Shown: piece by piece, positions 11,141-24,443 of the stretch | Position numbering within the stretch: the stretch's first letter is position 1 | Layout: each line of letters starts with the position of its first letter | Assembly (NCBI GenBank): GCA_008694505.1 | Contig: VZDJ01000041.1 | Location: 5,913,956 to 5,977,955, forward strand | Source of the DNA: Cyanoderma ruficeps | Taxonomy: Eukaryota > Chordata > Aves > Passeriformes > Timaliidae | Reading direction: 5' to 3' | DNA length: 64,000 nucleotides | The notes under the pieces: model-generated | Told to the model about the DNA's origin: nothing | Database searches by the model: none | The model's input: the letters and a program-made list of their open reading frames with translations, nothing else | Program-made: the position numbers and the translations under genes

Positions 11141-14100
11141 TATTCATCCATCTAAAACATGTGGGACTGAAACAAGCTCTCAAGTCATGGCCAGCAAGGG
11201 CACTGAACAAGTTTGTACTAATATTTGAAAGAAATTTCTTTCCCCACTAATTCTCAGGATCAGAACTCCAGAATAATTTTAAATCTTTAGAAGCAAATAG
11301 ATCATGAGACCTAGAGAAAAAATGAGAAACAAAGCTGAATACAAGTCATAGAGAGTTACAAAATGCAGTAAATTATGAAAAATGGCTGAAATTACAGAAG
11401 TTCTGACGGAATTTCACACACAGAGGAGTCGATGGAAGACTATGCAGAGACATGACATGGGATTTAGTGCTGCTTTCAATAGGACCATATAAGGCCACTG
11501 AACTACAGTTTTTTAAGAAGGGGTAGTCTTCAACTATCCTTAACAAGTATTTATGTTCCCATATCAGAAAATAACAAGCTGGGATGGAACTTTTTTTTTA
11601 TCTTAAAATCCTTTCATTATTGAGCTCTTCACATTAAATATCTTTCCACTTGGCAGTTCAAGTAGCCTAATTTCAAAATATAGCTTACTCTGAAGATTGC
11701 TTGTATATGTTTCAGGCTGACAAAGATTACTTCCCAGCTGCTTCCCATTCACAGGCAGTATGTGTGACCTTCCCTAATGAGGATGGAAAATGTGATACTG
11801 TATCCCACTACCGCATGCCTTATACCCACTTTATGTGTTTATGTTGGGTTTTTGCTTCTGGTTGCTAAAAAGCATGCCTTTTTGAGACACTGCTGCTTGT
11901 ATATACCTATTGGTTTTGTTACTCTTATTGTTGCTGTCTTTTATCTTGCTATTTAGGAAAGCATTCTTGACGCTTCAGGTGGAAGATAAAATTGGGAAGC
12001 TTCTTTGCAAGTTTATGCTGGAAGGTTTTTGAGACCATCATTATTCTAAAGGAAACTGTGCCACAGTAGGCTCAGCTAGTGTGCAAAATTCGGTGTTATC
12101 TACAAATTGGTCATCTCACACTGCTCTTTAACTGGTGGCTCCACTGTCAGCAGTAATAAAAGTAGGTGACAGACCTTGGGAGGTAAGCCAGCCATTGATT
12201 CGCTCCAGCTACTTGACTGTGTTGGCTGATGTGTGATCTCTCGGTGAATCAGAAATAAAGTACAAATTGTTTTTAAAAAATGACTGCCAGGAGTGGAGAG
12301 GATGCTTTTTTCAGAACGTTACACCCAGTGAGCTGTGACACACAGCCAAGCTGTGGTCTCCCTAACAGAAAGGGGAATTAGGTTTATATTTTACAGAAAG
12401 ATTCAATATCAGCTCAGCATCATGTTGATTTAGTTTATTTTTAAATAACTCTTTCTGTCCTCAGTACTCTTCCAGAAACAGGCAAATTAACATTTTACCT
12501 GCTGGCAACTCAGCAATCAAAGAAATAACTTTTCAAAAGATGATGAACTGTAGCATGCATTAAACACGTGGCCTCCCAATTGGTTTTTATTTTCACACTC
12601 TGATGTATAGGGCACTGTATTAGTGTTCTGCTATGCTCATAAAACATTTAGCTCAAGAAGAGACTCTGAAGTCACCTGCCATCCCCAACACAGAACAAGC
12701 GAATGCATCCCTTGCTGATGGCAAAGGAATGTCCCTCAGCATTCCCCACTCTCTGGTCTGCTATGGATCTAAATCCATCCAGAAATATCTGGTCATTTAG
12801 CTGGCAGTGGGAAGTCATAGGAATACCAAGATAGACAAAGCTCTTGGGCCACAAACCACTGGGGGCTGGCAGAGCACTGCACAGCAGAAAGCAAGTCTTC
12901 TCTTGGCTTGTTCTGCAGGGAGCTAGTCTGGGCTCCATCACTGTCAGGCTACTATAATGCCTTGACTTTTGGTTTTATTCAGTAAGGGACACCCATTTAT
13001 AAAGAGGAGAAGCTTTTCCAGTAGCTTGGAAATGTAGTATTTTTGATTGCCCAGCCTGGAGAAGCTTTTTATTTTTATAATATCATCTTGCTGGGCTGCT
13101 TTGCCATTTGAAATGTCTTGATGGCAACAGAAGACTACTTTTCAGCTGTACATGTCTGTGGCATAAATTCAAATAATCTTTACATTTGAAGTGTTTTCTA
13201 TCCTACAGTTCAGATTCCCTGACACAGACGCCAAACATTTTAAGACAGTCAAAGAAGGAATTAAATGGAAATACCTCAAAATAAAAAAAATAAAGGAATA
13301 AATACTACCTTTTTTTTTTTTTTTGCAGTAGAGTGATCTACTTCCTTTGTTTACCTCCTTCTGAGTTTTGTATGCCCTATACATCTGCTTATTCTGTTTC
13401 TTGGGCAGGCCATGCCTCTTGCTATGTTCATTTATGTGCACAAAGCCAAACTCAACAGCATTAAAAAATGAGCATTAATTTCTAAGTTCAATGTGGAAGG
13501 GTCCCGTTCAAACTGGATGTTTAAGACCCACATAACTAGAAACCCCAGTAGAAGTGGGACTTCTAGTGATAACATAAGTGAAGAAGACAAAATGTTGAAA
13601 AAAGAAGACGGAAATGGCAATGATGCTCAGCAAACAGAAGAACCAAGACCATGACCTGTAATGAAAAAAGTGTGTAGGAAAATTACTGCATCAGTAATGT
13701 GGCTCAGTTTCAATCATGGCCCAGAAAAAGAGGTCAGGAGCAGGGCAGGAATAGAAGAGGCAAATAGCTGTCTTTGAGAGAAAAAAAGGATGGAACATGA
13801 TGAAAGATGCAGACTGTGCAACAGGAGCAATTACAGCATGCCCAGTGGGTTAGGAGGAAAGGTGGTCACAGTGCCAGTCACTGCTGTCCAGGGAGGGAAA
13901 TTGCTTTGGCATAGGGTTTCCTATTACCTGCTTAATTTCGTTTTGCTTGAAAATGGCAAAAGCTTTACAAGGTTCTCTGTTACACTCAACACTGAAAAGA
14001 AGCTACTAAGAGGGAAAACTTGTACTAGAGATACAAAACAGAAACAAGAAACTGAGAAGCTTTCCAAAACAGACAAGACGTAAAAACACAACTGCAGGCA

Positions 14101-16782
14101 AACGTACTCCTAAAACCTAATTGTGAAGCACTCTCAAGAAAGAGGTCATCCATGATTTAAGTGACCAGCTGTCATGTCCCCAAGGACCACCACAGGCAAT
14201 CCCATAACTGCTTCTCTCATAATAGAATCCAGCTGAGTATGAGTAGAGTTTTTTTCCCCCTGCTTTTCCAATTTTCTTAAAGGGAAGGAGATTAATTAAT
14301 TTTGCACCTTAATAAAATTAAAGAAAAAAACCCAAACCACAAACCCTACACTAAGTATTTCCTCTAGTAGTTAACAGAATTAAAACTTAATTATGAAAAG
14401 GAAGAAACTACAAATTACCTTCAAACACAAGAAAAGATCAAGGTTGCAAAAATTTATAACGTGAATTATATTCATTTAACATCTAGCATATTGCTAATGA
14501 GAAACAGCTCCAGTCAATGTGCAAATTACAGGGAGAATAAAACCCACTGTTACTAAATAAGAATAGTACCTTTGCCTGAAACCTGGTCTGAACCCACACT
14601 AAACATCATCTGAGGTTGAGATAATTTTGCTAATGTTTTAATTGCCACAGGCCTCTTTACAGTTCCTAGAATAAGAGGTTGGAGTCCCAAAAATGTCCTG
14701 AAACCCATATCAGTGCAGTTATGAGAATGTTTATGACCAACACTTTTGAAACTGCAACTGACTTCTGACTCAACTGAAAAAGTTACTAGCACGAGCAGGG
14801 GAGAGACAGTCCCATACACGGACTGGAATTCAGAGTATAAAGAAGCACAAAAGTGCACTTTTTCTCACCTGTCTTTTTTACTGCTGGCTCTATTTTATGC
14901 TGAAAATAGGAAGGGCGAAGAAACAAAGGAGCTTGATTGCTTGATTTCTGTTTTTCCTTCCTCCCCCTTCCATATGCGAGAATATCTTGCATAAGTCCTT
15001 TACCAAAATTATTCCACACAATTCATTCTTCCCACAACCATTTCTGAGGTTCTGTCTTTCAGCCTCTGCAGTTCTGGAAATGTGGCTACTGCAGAGTGTC
15101 ACAGCTCCTTTGTGCACAGCAGAGCCCTGAACCTACTGTGTTCTTCTGATCCAGAGCAATGGGAACACGGTACTTCAAGGGTACTTAACCCAACACCAAA
15201 GTAACGAAATAATTGTGCCCTTGAGTCACAAAATGGCTTTGGGCTGGAAATTTTATCTTATGAAAAATATATCCTGAAGTAAGGCCTGTGAGGTAAATGG
15301 CAGGCTGGATGTGAGATGGGACACTGTGCGTTTCAGCAGAGAAGTGTTTGGCTGGGAGTTGAAACTAGGGCTTATTGTGTGCCCCTGAGTAAACAAAGCT
15401 ATAATGGGTTATTGAGACTGCTGACTTCAAACAATGCTCTCTGTGTAAGCATGACATTTTACAACCACGAAGCCTGAGGCATGTATGCTTATTATCATGT
15501 GTCTTTCTATCAGCTCATTTTATGTAATGTTCCTGAAAGAACACCACAGAAACATGCAGTATGTGGAGGGAACAGAGCTGAGCTATGTGGCTTGGACTGT
15601 CACCAGATATTGGCATATGCCATGATGATGGCCAAGGAATAAGAAATCTAGGACACCACTTTTGAAGTAGCAGCAACTATGAATTAGGAATATAATTTTT
15701 CCCTCTCAGGGAAATTTTCAAACTGTGATGTAATGATCTGGAGATGGTGCAGACATACAAAAATCCCTATAATTATGCTCCCATATTGGACCAAGTTCAC
15801 ACAATGAACTCTTTCTCAATCCAGCTTTGACAATTGTTTCCATAAAGAGCACCAACACGCTGCTTTACTGGCATTATATTGGAGAAGGAAAAACTTTACG
15901 GATTGTGTGTGAATGGCTCCCATGTGCTAGGTATCCTTTCTGCATGCTGCTATCTTTAGTGTTTTCACAAGCAGTTTACCATTTTTTTGTAGGATCAAGA
16001 TGCAGTGAAAAGAAAATTGTATTTAGTTTTTCCACTGGTTGATATTTAGGTTTAAAAAATGGTAAATTATAAAAAATTGTATAAATCTTACTCTAAAATC
16101 TAAAAATATAAATTGGTTGAGATTTTCATATCTTTAAACATTTCAAAACATATCCCTAGAAGGAAACTGAGCCTCCTTGTCCCACTTCTCATTCCTGTCA
16201 CAGCCTGAACAAGCAAACAAGCTGCTGTCCTCCATTCCTGTTAAGTCAAAGATGCTGGAATGGGAATGGGTTACTCTTGTGCCATGGTCAGATCACATTT
16301 CTGTCTGTGGATAATGAGTAATAGCAACAGCATAACAGTAGTGAGTCTCATTATTCTGGGGACAGAAGGAGTAATAGTAACAGAAAAGCACATTAAAAAT
16401 TATAATCCAATTTGTGAAACCCTTGAAGCTGTGAGGAAATTAGAGATAAAGTTAATCCTTTTGGGGGGTCAAAATTTTCCTGAAAATTAGGAGAAACCTC
16501 TTGCCAATCAGTGTTCTAACACTGACAGCAGTGTCATGACAAATGCATATGTGACAGAGTTTCATCTGCAAACAAATAAGTTCATGAAGCATCATTCTAG
16601 AAATCAGTGCAAAACATCTTCCTTGATCCTGGTGTGCAAAGTAACCCCCTGACTTGCAAAATCAAATGTTGAAGCAGCAAAGTTAAAAGCAAAATCTTTG
16701 ACTTGGCAATGTGAAATTTGTCCCAAGCAAAATATTGTGTCTTGATTTTCCAAACAGGAAGTAAAAGCGATACTGGAGAAAT
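11141..16782. other. No gene recognised
   Basis: Single-copy AT-rich sequence. A 15-base T run at 13310-13324 is followed by gcag. At 11717 an acceptor-like tgtttcag precedes a frame open for about 52 codons, but its pyrimidine tract is weak and no clear donor is present. Frames of up to 101 codons occur on both strands around 14553-15117 and overlap each other, which argues against any of them. The segment at 15390-15560 looks compositionally balanced and could be a conserved non-coding element, but that cannot be judged without an alignment. Confidence 0.45.
13310..13324. repeat. Poly-T run
   Basis: Fifteen consecutive T bases on the plus strand. It could be the reverse-oriented A tail of an old retroposed sequence, but no recognisable element sits beside it. 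Confidence 0.9.
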
Positions 16783-16818
16783 CCTTATAACGGACAAAAT
16801 CCTTATAATGGACAAAAT
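16783..16818. repeat. 18-bp tandem duplication
   Basis: Two adjacent 18-bp copies of ccttataaYggacaaaat, differing by one C/T substitution. This is a small local duplication with no evident function. Confidence 0.9.
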
Positions 16819-17799
16819 CTTAAATTATGACATCTCCTCTCCTGCCCTCATCTCAGCTCCACCTGAGATACCCAGTTGGAAAAAGTGACTATAGAGAGGA
16901 ATTAATGATGCTGCCAATCAGTTTCCCAAACAGCCTTTCTTTTTCTGAAGCAGGCACTCAAGTTGTGGTTTTAGCTCGTATGGCTCCGTAAGGCAGCAGA
17001 GCTAAACTCCAGTTTTTGAGGCTGGGCTCCTCTCAGGATAATCTCTTTTCTCCCTACCAGAAAAAAAAAAGCCTTGAAAAATAATGCAGAAACAGTGTTT
17101 TTGCCATGCCCTTGGTACTTAATCACCTCCCATTTCCAGATGTGAATACAGAAACCTTTTGTGTCTACATGTGTACTTTTTCCAGTGTATTGCAGGCAGT
17201 CATAGATTGAGCAATAGCACACCAAAAAGAACAGCTATACACAATGGTATCCTATGTTAAGATGCATCCCACTATCAAATATATTTCACGTAAGAAAGCA
17301 AATCTATTTTTCATATTTTATTAAATACAAAAGGAGACAAATGCTACATCAAAGTGTCCCAATTCAATTGAATTGTAGTAGAAGCTCAGAAAAGGTCGGA
17401 ATGTCTTCTGTAGTTTTTGACTGTCTTCCATATAATTTTCACCTATAATAGAAGCAGTCTTGAAAGACATAATATAATTCTCATCAATGTTTTATTTTTT
17501 ATTTATGGTATCATGAGTTAGAGGATGCATTTGACATGAGATATGACAGCTGTTACCAAGTTTTTACTTGACATTTCTTTTTAGATTGTTTTTCAATATT
17601 TTACAGAGAGCTCTCCTGTGGGAAAGAGATTTAATTATCTGGTGAGAGTATTAATATACTGGAACAACTATGGGAAGTCAGATAATGTGAAAATACAATT
17701 AATGCCCCCAAATATCTAAAATGAAGACAGGTAGGAGATGATTTCATTCAGCTAATTTATGATGACAATGTATGTGAAAAGTTAACCTCAGGATAAGGA
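16819..17799. other. No gene recognised
   Basis: AT-rich sequence. A weak candidate micro-exon can be drawn at 17607-17641 (ttttacag acceptor, ctg then gtgaga donor). It is 35 bp and open in one frame, but too short to support by inspection. The 84-codon minus frame at 16971-17225 has no recognisable features. Confidence 0.45.
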
Positions 17800-17890
17800 A
17801 ATAAACTAGTTTCCCAGGTAACCTGGGTTTATTCCTGGCTCTACTACTGATCAGAATTCTGGCATAGGGTGAACCATTTCACATATAAAT
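17800..17890 (+). mobile_element. MIR-like SINE relic (fragment)
   Basis: The stretch beginning aacctgggtttattcctggc and continuing through ctctactactgatc to gtgaaccatttcac follows the order of the core of MIR, an ancient tRNA-derived SINE found across amniotes. The matching blocks are the tRNA-like B-box region, the 'ggctctgccacttact' region and the 'gggcaa..cac' region. It is heavily diverged, as expected for a very old element. The match was made from memory of the consensus, so orientation and limits are approximate. Confidence 0.45.
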
Positions 17891-19929
17891 AGACATTTAA
17901 AATACATTGTTTCTGGCCAGCAGTCAGACCACAATCTAAACCAGATCAGTACCACAATCAAACCCAGAATCTACAGTATGTGAGACACTTGCGTTTCTTC
18001 CAAACCCTTTCTGTCTCAAATGCTCAGAATATTTTAGATACAAATTCTCATTTCTATATGCTCTAAAAATAGCCAACACAATATGATCTCAGTATGATGC
18101 AAATATTCACAATACTCTACCACTGACTATATAGATAGTATAAACTTTTGGACAAATATAGCTGGTACTTTTTCAACCATTGTTTTCTGTTCTGTCCTCT
18201 TTCTCCTGTTTCCTTTCCTGGCTTTGTGCAGCTATTGGTGCTTCATTTATCACTCTGTGTCCAAAGAACTCTGCACTCTTGCTTTTGGTGGCTCCAGGAG
18301 AAATATGGAGGAAGAAAAAGATCATCCAAATTACTGATATGATTTCTTCTTTACCATCTCACATTCTGCCCTGCTCACAACTTGGCCTTACCTATACTAT
18401 TTACACAGCAATTTCACATTGCTCTAAAAATATTGTATTGAAAAGGAGTATGCTAAAGATACTTAAAAAATTCTACAGATTACTGTTCTTATAAACATTA
18501 TTTTTAGTATAAAAATATTTTCAGTGGTTTTTTTCCCAAACTCAATATATTCTGATTTGTTTCTGCTGTTACCACAAAGCTTCAAATAAGCTTTTATTTC
18601 AATTTGCTAACTTTGACTGAATTCACTCTGCATTAAATGTTGCTTGCCTTATCTAATACTATGGTAAGATTAAGAAAAGAAACATGGACAAAATAATCAG
18701 TTCAAAATGATTAAGGCTGATTGAGCCAGCTTTGATGCTTCTGCATGTCATCTAGCAACGAGAAAAGAGTTACTATGATATATCTTTATATCTCTAATCA
18801 GTTGGTTACAGTAGTTCTACCATCTCTGTCATCAATACAACTGAATATATGAAATGTGAAAAGTTCATACTACATTTTTACAATGTAGTTGGACACAAAA
18901 TTCTTCTAATACAGTTTCTATAAGGATATCACATTTATTTTTTTCAACAAAGTCTTTAATATTTGATGTGCTCTTTGGCATATCTGCTGGAGACTAGACC
19001 TTTGCTAAGGGATAAGGGATAAAGGAGAAAGAAAATAATAGGAAGAAAAAAATCTTTTTAGGGATTTAAAACAGTATTAGATGTGTTTGGTATATATATA
19101 CTTATTTTGATACTAACTAACTAAAGGAACCAAGATTAGATTCAAATCCGATTCCTGGCATAGCTCTGTTGAAAAAGAGCTACTACACGGCCAGACGTAA
19201 ATGCTATAATTTATTAAGTGTATTAAGTCAGGATGCATAGTGATGCTGGAGCACATGTCTTAGATTAGGAGTTGCCTTTTCATCAGCATGCCAGATAAAG
19301 ACCACATCCTAATCTTAGCCATGTGCCACTCTGCACGATGCATGCATGTGCATCCAGTGTGAGACAGCTGTACCAAGATGTGGCATGGAAAAGGAGATGT
19401 TCATCTCTTCAGAATAAGAAACCGAACAAAAAAGAATTAGGTGAAAAGTCAGCATAGTAAAGGGATGTGTTTGACTCTCAGGCCACTTTAGATTTATCCA
19501 TTTCAAGCAGTTACTTTGCCAGTGGGGTTTTTTTTAAGCGAAAGGACAGCACAGTCTGAACACAGCAAGAGTATTTTTATCACTGCAGCTCGTGTCACCA
19601 TCCTTGCATAAACCATTACGTAAGCATCTGATTTGCATCAGTGTACAGCTCTGATTTCTGAGAAAGCAATCTGCAGCTTAATAACATTAATACACAACAT
19701 TGCTTTTCTCTTATTTTCTTGTGTTAGTGTTGGTAACTGGAATTATACAGATTTTCTCCTCACACTAACAAGCACCAAGGCTGCTGTGAATAATATGGTT
19801 TTTGTCTCTGGATGTATACACAAGGCTGAATATGAAAAACAAAACAAAACAAAAAGTCACTGGGTAAAGGAAATACAGACATATTGATTACTTCAAAGAG
19901 AAGGATGGGATATGGTGTACAATACCTCA
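17891..19929. other. No gene recognised
   Basis: AT-rich single-copy sequence. Overlapping plus frames at 18148-18494 (64 and 104 codons) are hydrophobic and derive from T-rich DNA. An AAAAC-type A-rich run lies at about 19835-19856. No repeat family or RNA gene was recognised. Confidence 0.5.
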
Positions 19930-19959
19930 CAGTACTTTTACCTCACAGTAAAAGTACTG
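19930..19959. repeat. 11-bp perfect inverted repeat (hairpin)
   Basis: cagtactttta at 19930-19940 is the exact reverse complement of taaaagtactg at 19949-19959, with an 8-base spacer. The spacer's cctcacag also occurs just upstream, giving a direct repeat of cctcacagta. The stem is perfect but short, and it is not long enough for a typical microRNA precursor on its own. Confidence 0.85.
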
Positions 19960-22167
19960 AACCATTGGATATCTGCAAGTATTTTCTTCATAATAATGGA
20001 AGTACTTTCTTAGTAATAATGATATATAGTATTTCTGAGCTCAGCACATTACATTTTGGTGCAAAAAAAGGTAAAGATGACACTTCTATCCCTAAATAGC
20101 TAAAGCCACAATACAGACCAGAAATAAAAATCTCTGAGATTTAGAAGAGGTGAACTTTGACATCTTTTACAAGTGATTGCTTCTACAATGAGCCCTCAGG
20201 ATAAGACACAAGGGAAAGATAAGTTACTCTTTCCATTGTCCACATATTAATATGAGCATTAAACAGCATAAAGGGTTCAACTGAGGCATCAGGAATCCCA
20301 CAGCAGAGCTGGAAGTGGGGCCTGCAGATGATTCCGGCCTGACACTACCACCAGAGAGCTACACAGGAGATTTAAATGGAAAATGTGGATTACTTTTAGA
20401 AAAGGGGTCTTGTACCTGGTTTAAAACAAGTGGAAATGCTTTTTCAGTGATGTCACCAGGAAAAGTAAGTGCTAGTAAGGCAGTTGCCATAAACCAGGTA
20501 GAGTTTGCTAGCCCTGTGTTTGATAACCCCTTGGTCACCAGTGGTTTTGTAAGAAGCTGTTCAAGGTTTGGGCTAGAAAAAGCCCAAAGTTCCACTGAAG
20601 AACTCAGGAAGTTCAGTGGAAGTTGTTCAATAACGGTTCCACCTGGGCACAACAGAGGATATTCAGTGCTCTGAGCATCCAGAACAGGAAAATGTGCTTC
20701 TTCAAAGAAGGGTTTTATTGGTGAACTCTGTAGCCTGCAGCAATATCTGAATTAAACTCTGAAATACAAGGAAAGAGTGGCAAAAGATTAAAGTGATTGA
20801 GCATTGCAGGGAAAGTTATGGGGACATCAAGGTTTTTTGTACAGAAATGGATTACTTATTCTTCAGCTCTTTTTTTCAAGGATAATGCACTATACAAATG
20901 GATTAAAGCTATTTTTCAGAAGATACTATCTGAATGTACACCAATAAGCCAGAGTTTCTAAAAATGACCTTTTCATGATTTGGTGAATTCAGGAATCCCT
21001 CCTCCAAGATGACTGAATTTGGGTGAAAGAAGCATAGTGAAGTCTTGGGTTTTCAGCTTTCCTGTCCCATTGTACCCAGATTTTTCAAATACTGCCATTG
21101 AAAGAACTGAGAAATTATTTCTAAAGATTTTTTCTCCTCTTTGAAAGAATGGGACTTTGAGACACCCTTTGGCAGCTAAGCATGTGAAACAAAATCGAAA
21201 CAAATGGCATATTTGGGCCAATTAAAAAATTCTTAATAGTGAAACAAATGAGGTCTTTATTAACATGGATGAACTAAACAAATGACATCAACTGTTTCTG
21301 AGCTTCTTATGGATTTCTGTAGCCAGAAAAGTTCATGATGTTTTTATCTGTTAGTCACTGTATTTTATTTGAGATTATAAATAGCCTGCTATGGTATTTT
21401 TCCCCCTTCTTTTTAAATCATTAAGGTTTCTTTTCAAAATGTACCGCTAATAATTTAATGATTTTATAGTGTTCTTTTATTACATTAAAATAAAGAAGGG
21501 AATATCAATTTTCTTCAGAAATGGGTTTGTTAAAGCACTTTTCTGTAGCGCTCTTACCACTGCCAACAATTAGGAATATAGGAATATGGTAGAGACTATT
21601 AAGAATTTGGTAGAGACTATTACTCCAGGTATTATAGCTCAGATGATGGAAGTGGACAGATAGGACAATTCACTTACATATGGGTAAAACCTCAGAAAAT
21701 ATGGCTCCTTTAAAGTGCCGTGTGTGGAGAGGCTACACTTATTTAACTGCCTTTAAAAGACAACTAACTGTTCAATTTAAAGTCAAAAGGGTTAAGGAAA
21801 TACAATGAGACACCGTAATTCCATGGGATCAAGCATTACTTCACCAATTTTAAGCATATGTTCACGTTTGTTTTCCACCATGGGTTGATCTGTATGACTG
21901 GCAGACACCTAGCATAAGAAAATTCACTCTACCTGGCAAATTTCAAATGCTGAATAGTGCATTTTTTAATGTCAAGCACTTGGCTGTCTAAAAAATAAGT
22001 GTTGGTTATGCTAGGAAAACCTTCTATAGGTAATAAACATGGACATCACACACTATCTTATTCCTTTTTCGTTCTCTGTGATCTCTCTTCCCTCGAGTTT
22101 CCTGACTGAATTGTGCACTCATGTTGCCCCATATAGTAATTCTGCACCTTATTTAAATTAAAGCTGG
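19960..22167. other. No gene recognised; unusual open segment at 20315-20674
   Basis: A plus frame open for 119 codons (20315-20674, starting GTG rather than ATG) overlaps a 97-codon minus frame. The segment is less AT-rich than its surroundings and holds a 10-bp perfect inverted repeat (20590-20599 with 20612-20621, ttccactgaa). A 21-bp imperfect tandem duplication lies at 21582-21623. I recognise no protein family and treat the segment as non-coding unless conservation shows otherwise. Confidence 0.4.
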
Positions 22168-22219
22168 CTTTTTTCTTCTTTTTCTTTTCTCCCTATTTGT
22201 TTCTCTTTTTTTTTTTCAG
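22168..22219 (+). promoter_or_regulatory. Long polypyrimidine tract with 3' splice-site AG
   Basis: About 50 bases of nearly unbroken C and T, ending in eleven or so T and then cag (AG at 22218-22219). This is a very good 3' splice-site signal by appearance, one of the best on the plus strand of this window. Confidence 0.5.
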
Positions 22220-22329
22220 AAACTCTATAGACATTAAATTGGACTTTGGAAAAGGTCATTATAACAGATTAAAAGATCAAGAGACATGTAAAGGCAAAAC
22301 CATGGCCCCAAATTCATCATTACAGAAAG
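22220..22329 (+). CDS. Candidate first coding exon (partial, unidentified product)
   Basis: This 110-bp segment lies between a strong acceptor and a moderate donor (AAAG then gtaact at 22330-22335, with C instead of the preferred G at +5). One plus frame is open across the whole segment. It contains an ATG at 22302 in the context accATGGcc, close to the ideal vertebrate initiation context. From that ATG the reading is MAPNSSLQK, leaving one base (G) to be completed by the next exon. I do not recognise the protein. Joined to the acceptor at 24443, the frame continues openly. If the candidate exon at 929-1038 were spliced upstream, it would place an in-frame stop before this ATG. It could equally be a non-coding exon or chance. 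Confidence 0.25.
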
Positions 22330-24424
22330 GTAACTGAAGAGGTTTTAAGAATACTAAAAAAAATCATAGGTGGCACAAGGATGGCAGAGGAGAGCCTAAT
22401 CAAAAAGAAACTTCTTTGTCATCTGATTCAAATGCCTTTTTATTTCTTGGCTACAGGTTGTCTTTAGAAATGTATATTGAAAATGGCAATTATTTCTGTC
22501 AACTTGCTTTTTTAAAGCTTCTATTTTCTCTTGCAATTCTTCTTGCAAACCCTAACTTCTAATGCCCAGTGCTACCAAACGTAATATTCTCTCCCAATAA
22601 AATAGAAAGCATTAAAAAACCCCTTATTTTGTTTTAAGTCTTAAATTAAAATCTGAGTTCCAGTTTTTGGTTAGAGCTCTATTTTATAATTCTACGCTTG
22701 TCTCTCAGTGTTCTGTATCACTTTTCCTCACCATGCACATCAGGACATTCAAGAAGCATTCATTCCTCTCAAAATCAGGATTCATAATCATGGACTCTGC
22801 CCTTCCCTGGAAAAGAGTAACACAGATGTGAGAGAAATGCAATTCATTATCTCAGCTCAAAGTATTTTTTGTTCATTTTTTGTGAGACAGAGAATTGTTG
22901 TTTTGGCCAGAAGTGAGGGGTTAGGCCCTCTCAGCTATGGAACAATTTTCAGAGAAAGCCCCAGCATCAATTACTTCAGACATCCATCTACCACCTCTCT
23001 GCCCACTGACAGCCCCACAGGGCTTCAGAGATACCAGCTGCCCTGGGCACCACCTTAAAGGACAGCTCTGGGACTGGAACCAGTGTCTGACAGGGCACAT
23101 CCAGCCATGCTGCCTTCAGACAGGTCTTTGGAGGATAGCAGAGACCAGCAGACATCCACAAACTCCCTTGGCTAACTTTGCATGGTTGGTGCTCTGTGGA
23201 AAAACCTCTATTGCATCATGAGAAGAGGTGTAGCAGAGGTAAATTTCTGGCCTTTGTCACACATGTTAAGAGTATGTGACTCAAAGAATCTCTTCAGACG
23301 ATAATCCCCCAAATGAGAAAAAAAGCAGCAGTTGTTGAGCCTGAAGGTAGTGATAGCATCAATAGTATGCTCTCCAAAATATTAATGCAGAAGTGAGCGC
23401 TTCACCAGACGTATTCCTTTAGGCCTAAGGTCACCTTTTATTGGCTGCTTTATTGAAGGAGTTTTTCCAGAAACTGCAGTTGCACCCTGGCGCTGCAGAA
23501 AGCCCCAAATAACTCCCAGTCATAGCAGCAATGAGAAATAAAAGAATGAAATAGGTCAAAAAAACAGGTAGTACTGGGGCACACACAGAGGATACCAAAG
23601 GTAAGGGGAAGGAGGATTTGGGTCTGTATTAGCTTTCAGTATTGCATATGGAGTCACTAATCTCCACCTTCTACTTCAAATGTCTTTTTCTGTGCCTTCC
23701 TCACAAAGCAAAACAAATCTCTGCAGATTCAACACAGGTAGCTTTCTGAAGAGCCTTGTTCCATGCAAAGCATGCAAATGGTGCTGTCAACAAAGTTCTC
23801 AGGAAGGGACTGAATGGAGAACTGACTATGCAAAATTCAACTTCTGACCCATTATGCAAAGAATATTTTAACTATTTTGGAGCCTTTCTTCATAAATGTT
23901 TTGTATCTATAGTGTGAAATCAGATCATTTATGATGGGAACATGTTTGCATTGATTAAAAATTAGGACAATCAAATCAAGAACTGGTATTTGTAAAATCC
24001 ACCAAGCCATGAAGAGCTCAGGTTGTCCTTCTGACTTAAGTTAGTTTTTTGAAATAGCCAGAATACAATTTTCAAGCATTTTAGAGAGCCTTTGAGGGTC
24101 TCAACAAACATGCGACCAGACTCCATCTCTTTCCTCAATGCATTCCTATAAAAGTAGACAAGGAAGCTGTAAGAGGGCCATCAGAAAATCAGCAAAGTAA
24201 AAGGTCTAATTGCCCTGTGCAATATAAAGGTTTGTTCACAGACCCAGGACTCAGGCTCACCTCCCCAGGTGATCCATCATCTACTATGTTGTACTTGAAC
24301 CCAGGCATAACAGGTCTTTGAAAAAATTATGCAAGAAGGTCTTCCTTCTATGTCTCCCACCACCCCACCACCCATGAAACAAGACTTAAAATGTATTTTG
24401 TCTGAAAGGTGGAATTAAACCTTT
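22330..24424. other. Putative intron; nothing else recognised
   Basis: If the flanking candidate exons are real, this is their intron of about 2.1 kb. Plus frames at 22708-23058 (116 codons) and 22937-23221 overlap in a slightly GC-richer patch and show no known domain. A near-consensus donor (ccaaag then gtaagg at about 23601) lacks a convincing partner acceptor. Confidence 0.35.
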
Positions 24425-24443
24425 AGATTTTTTTTTCCCCCAG

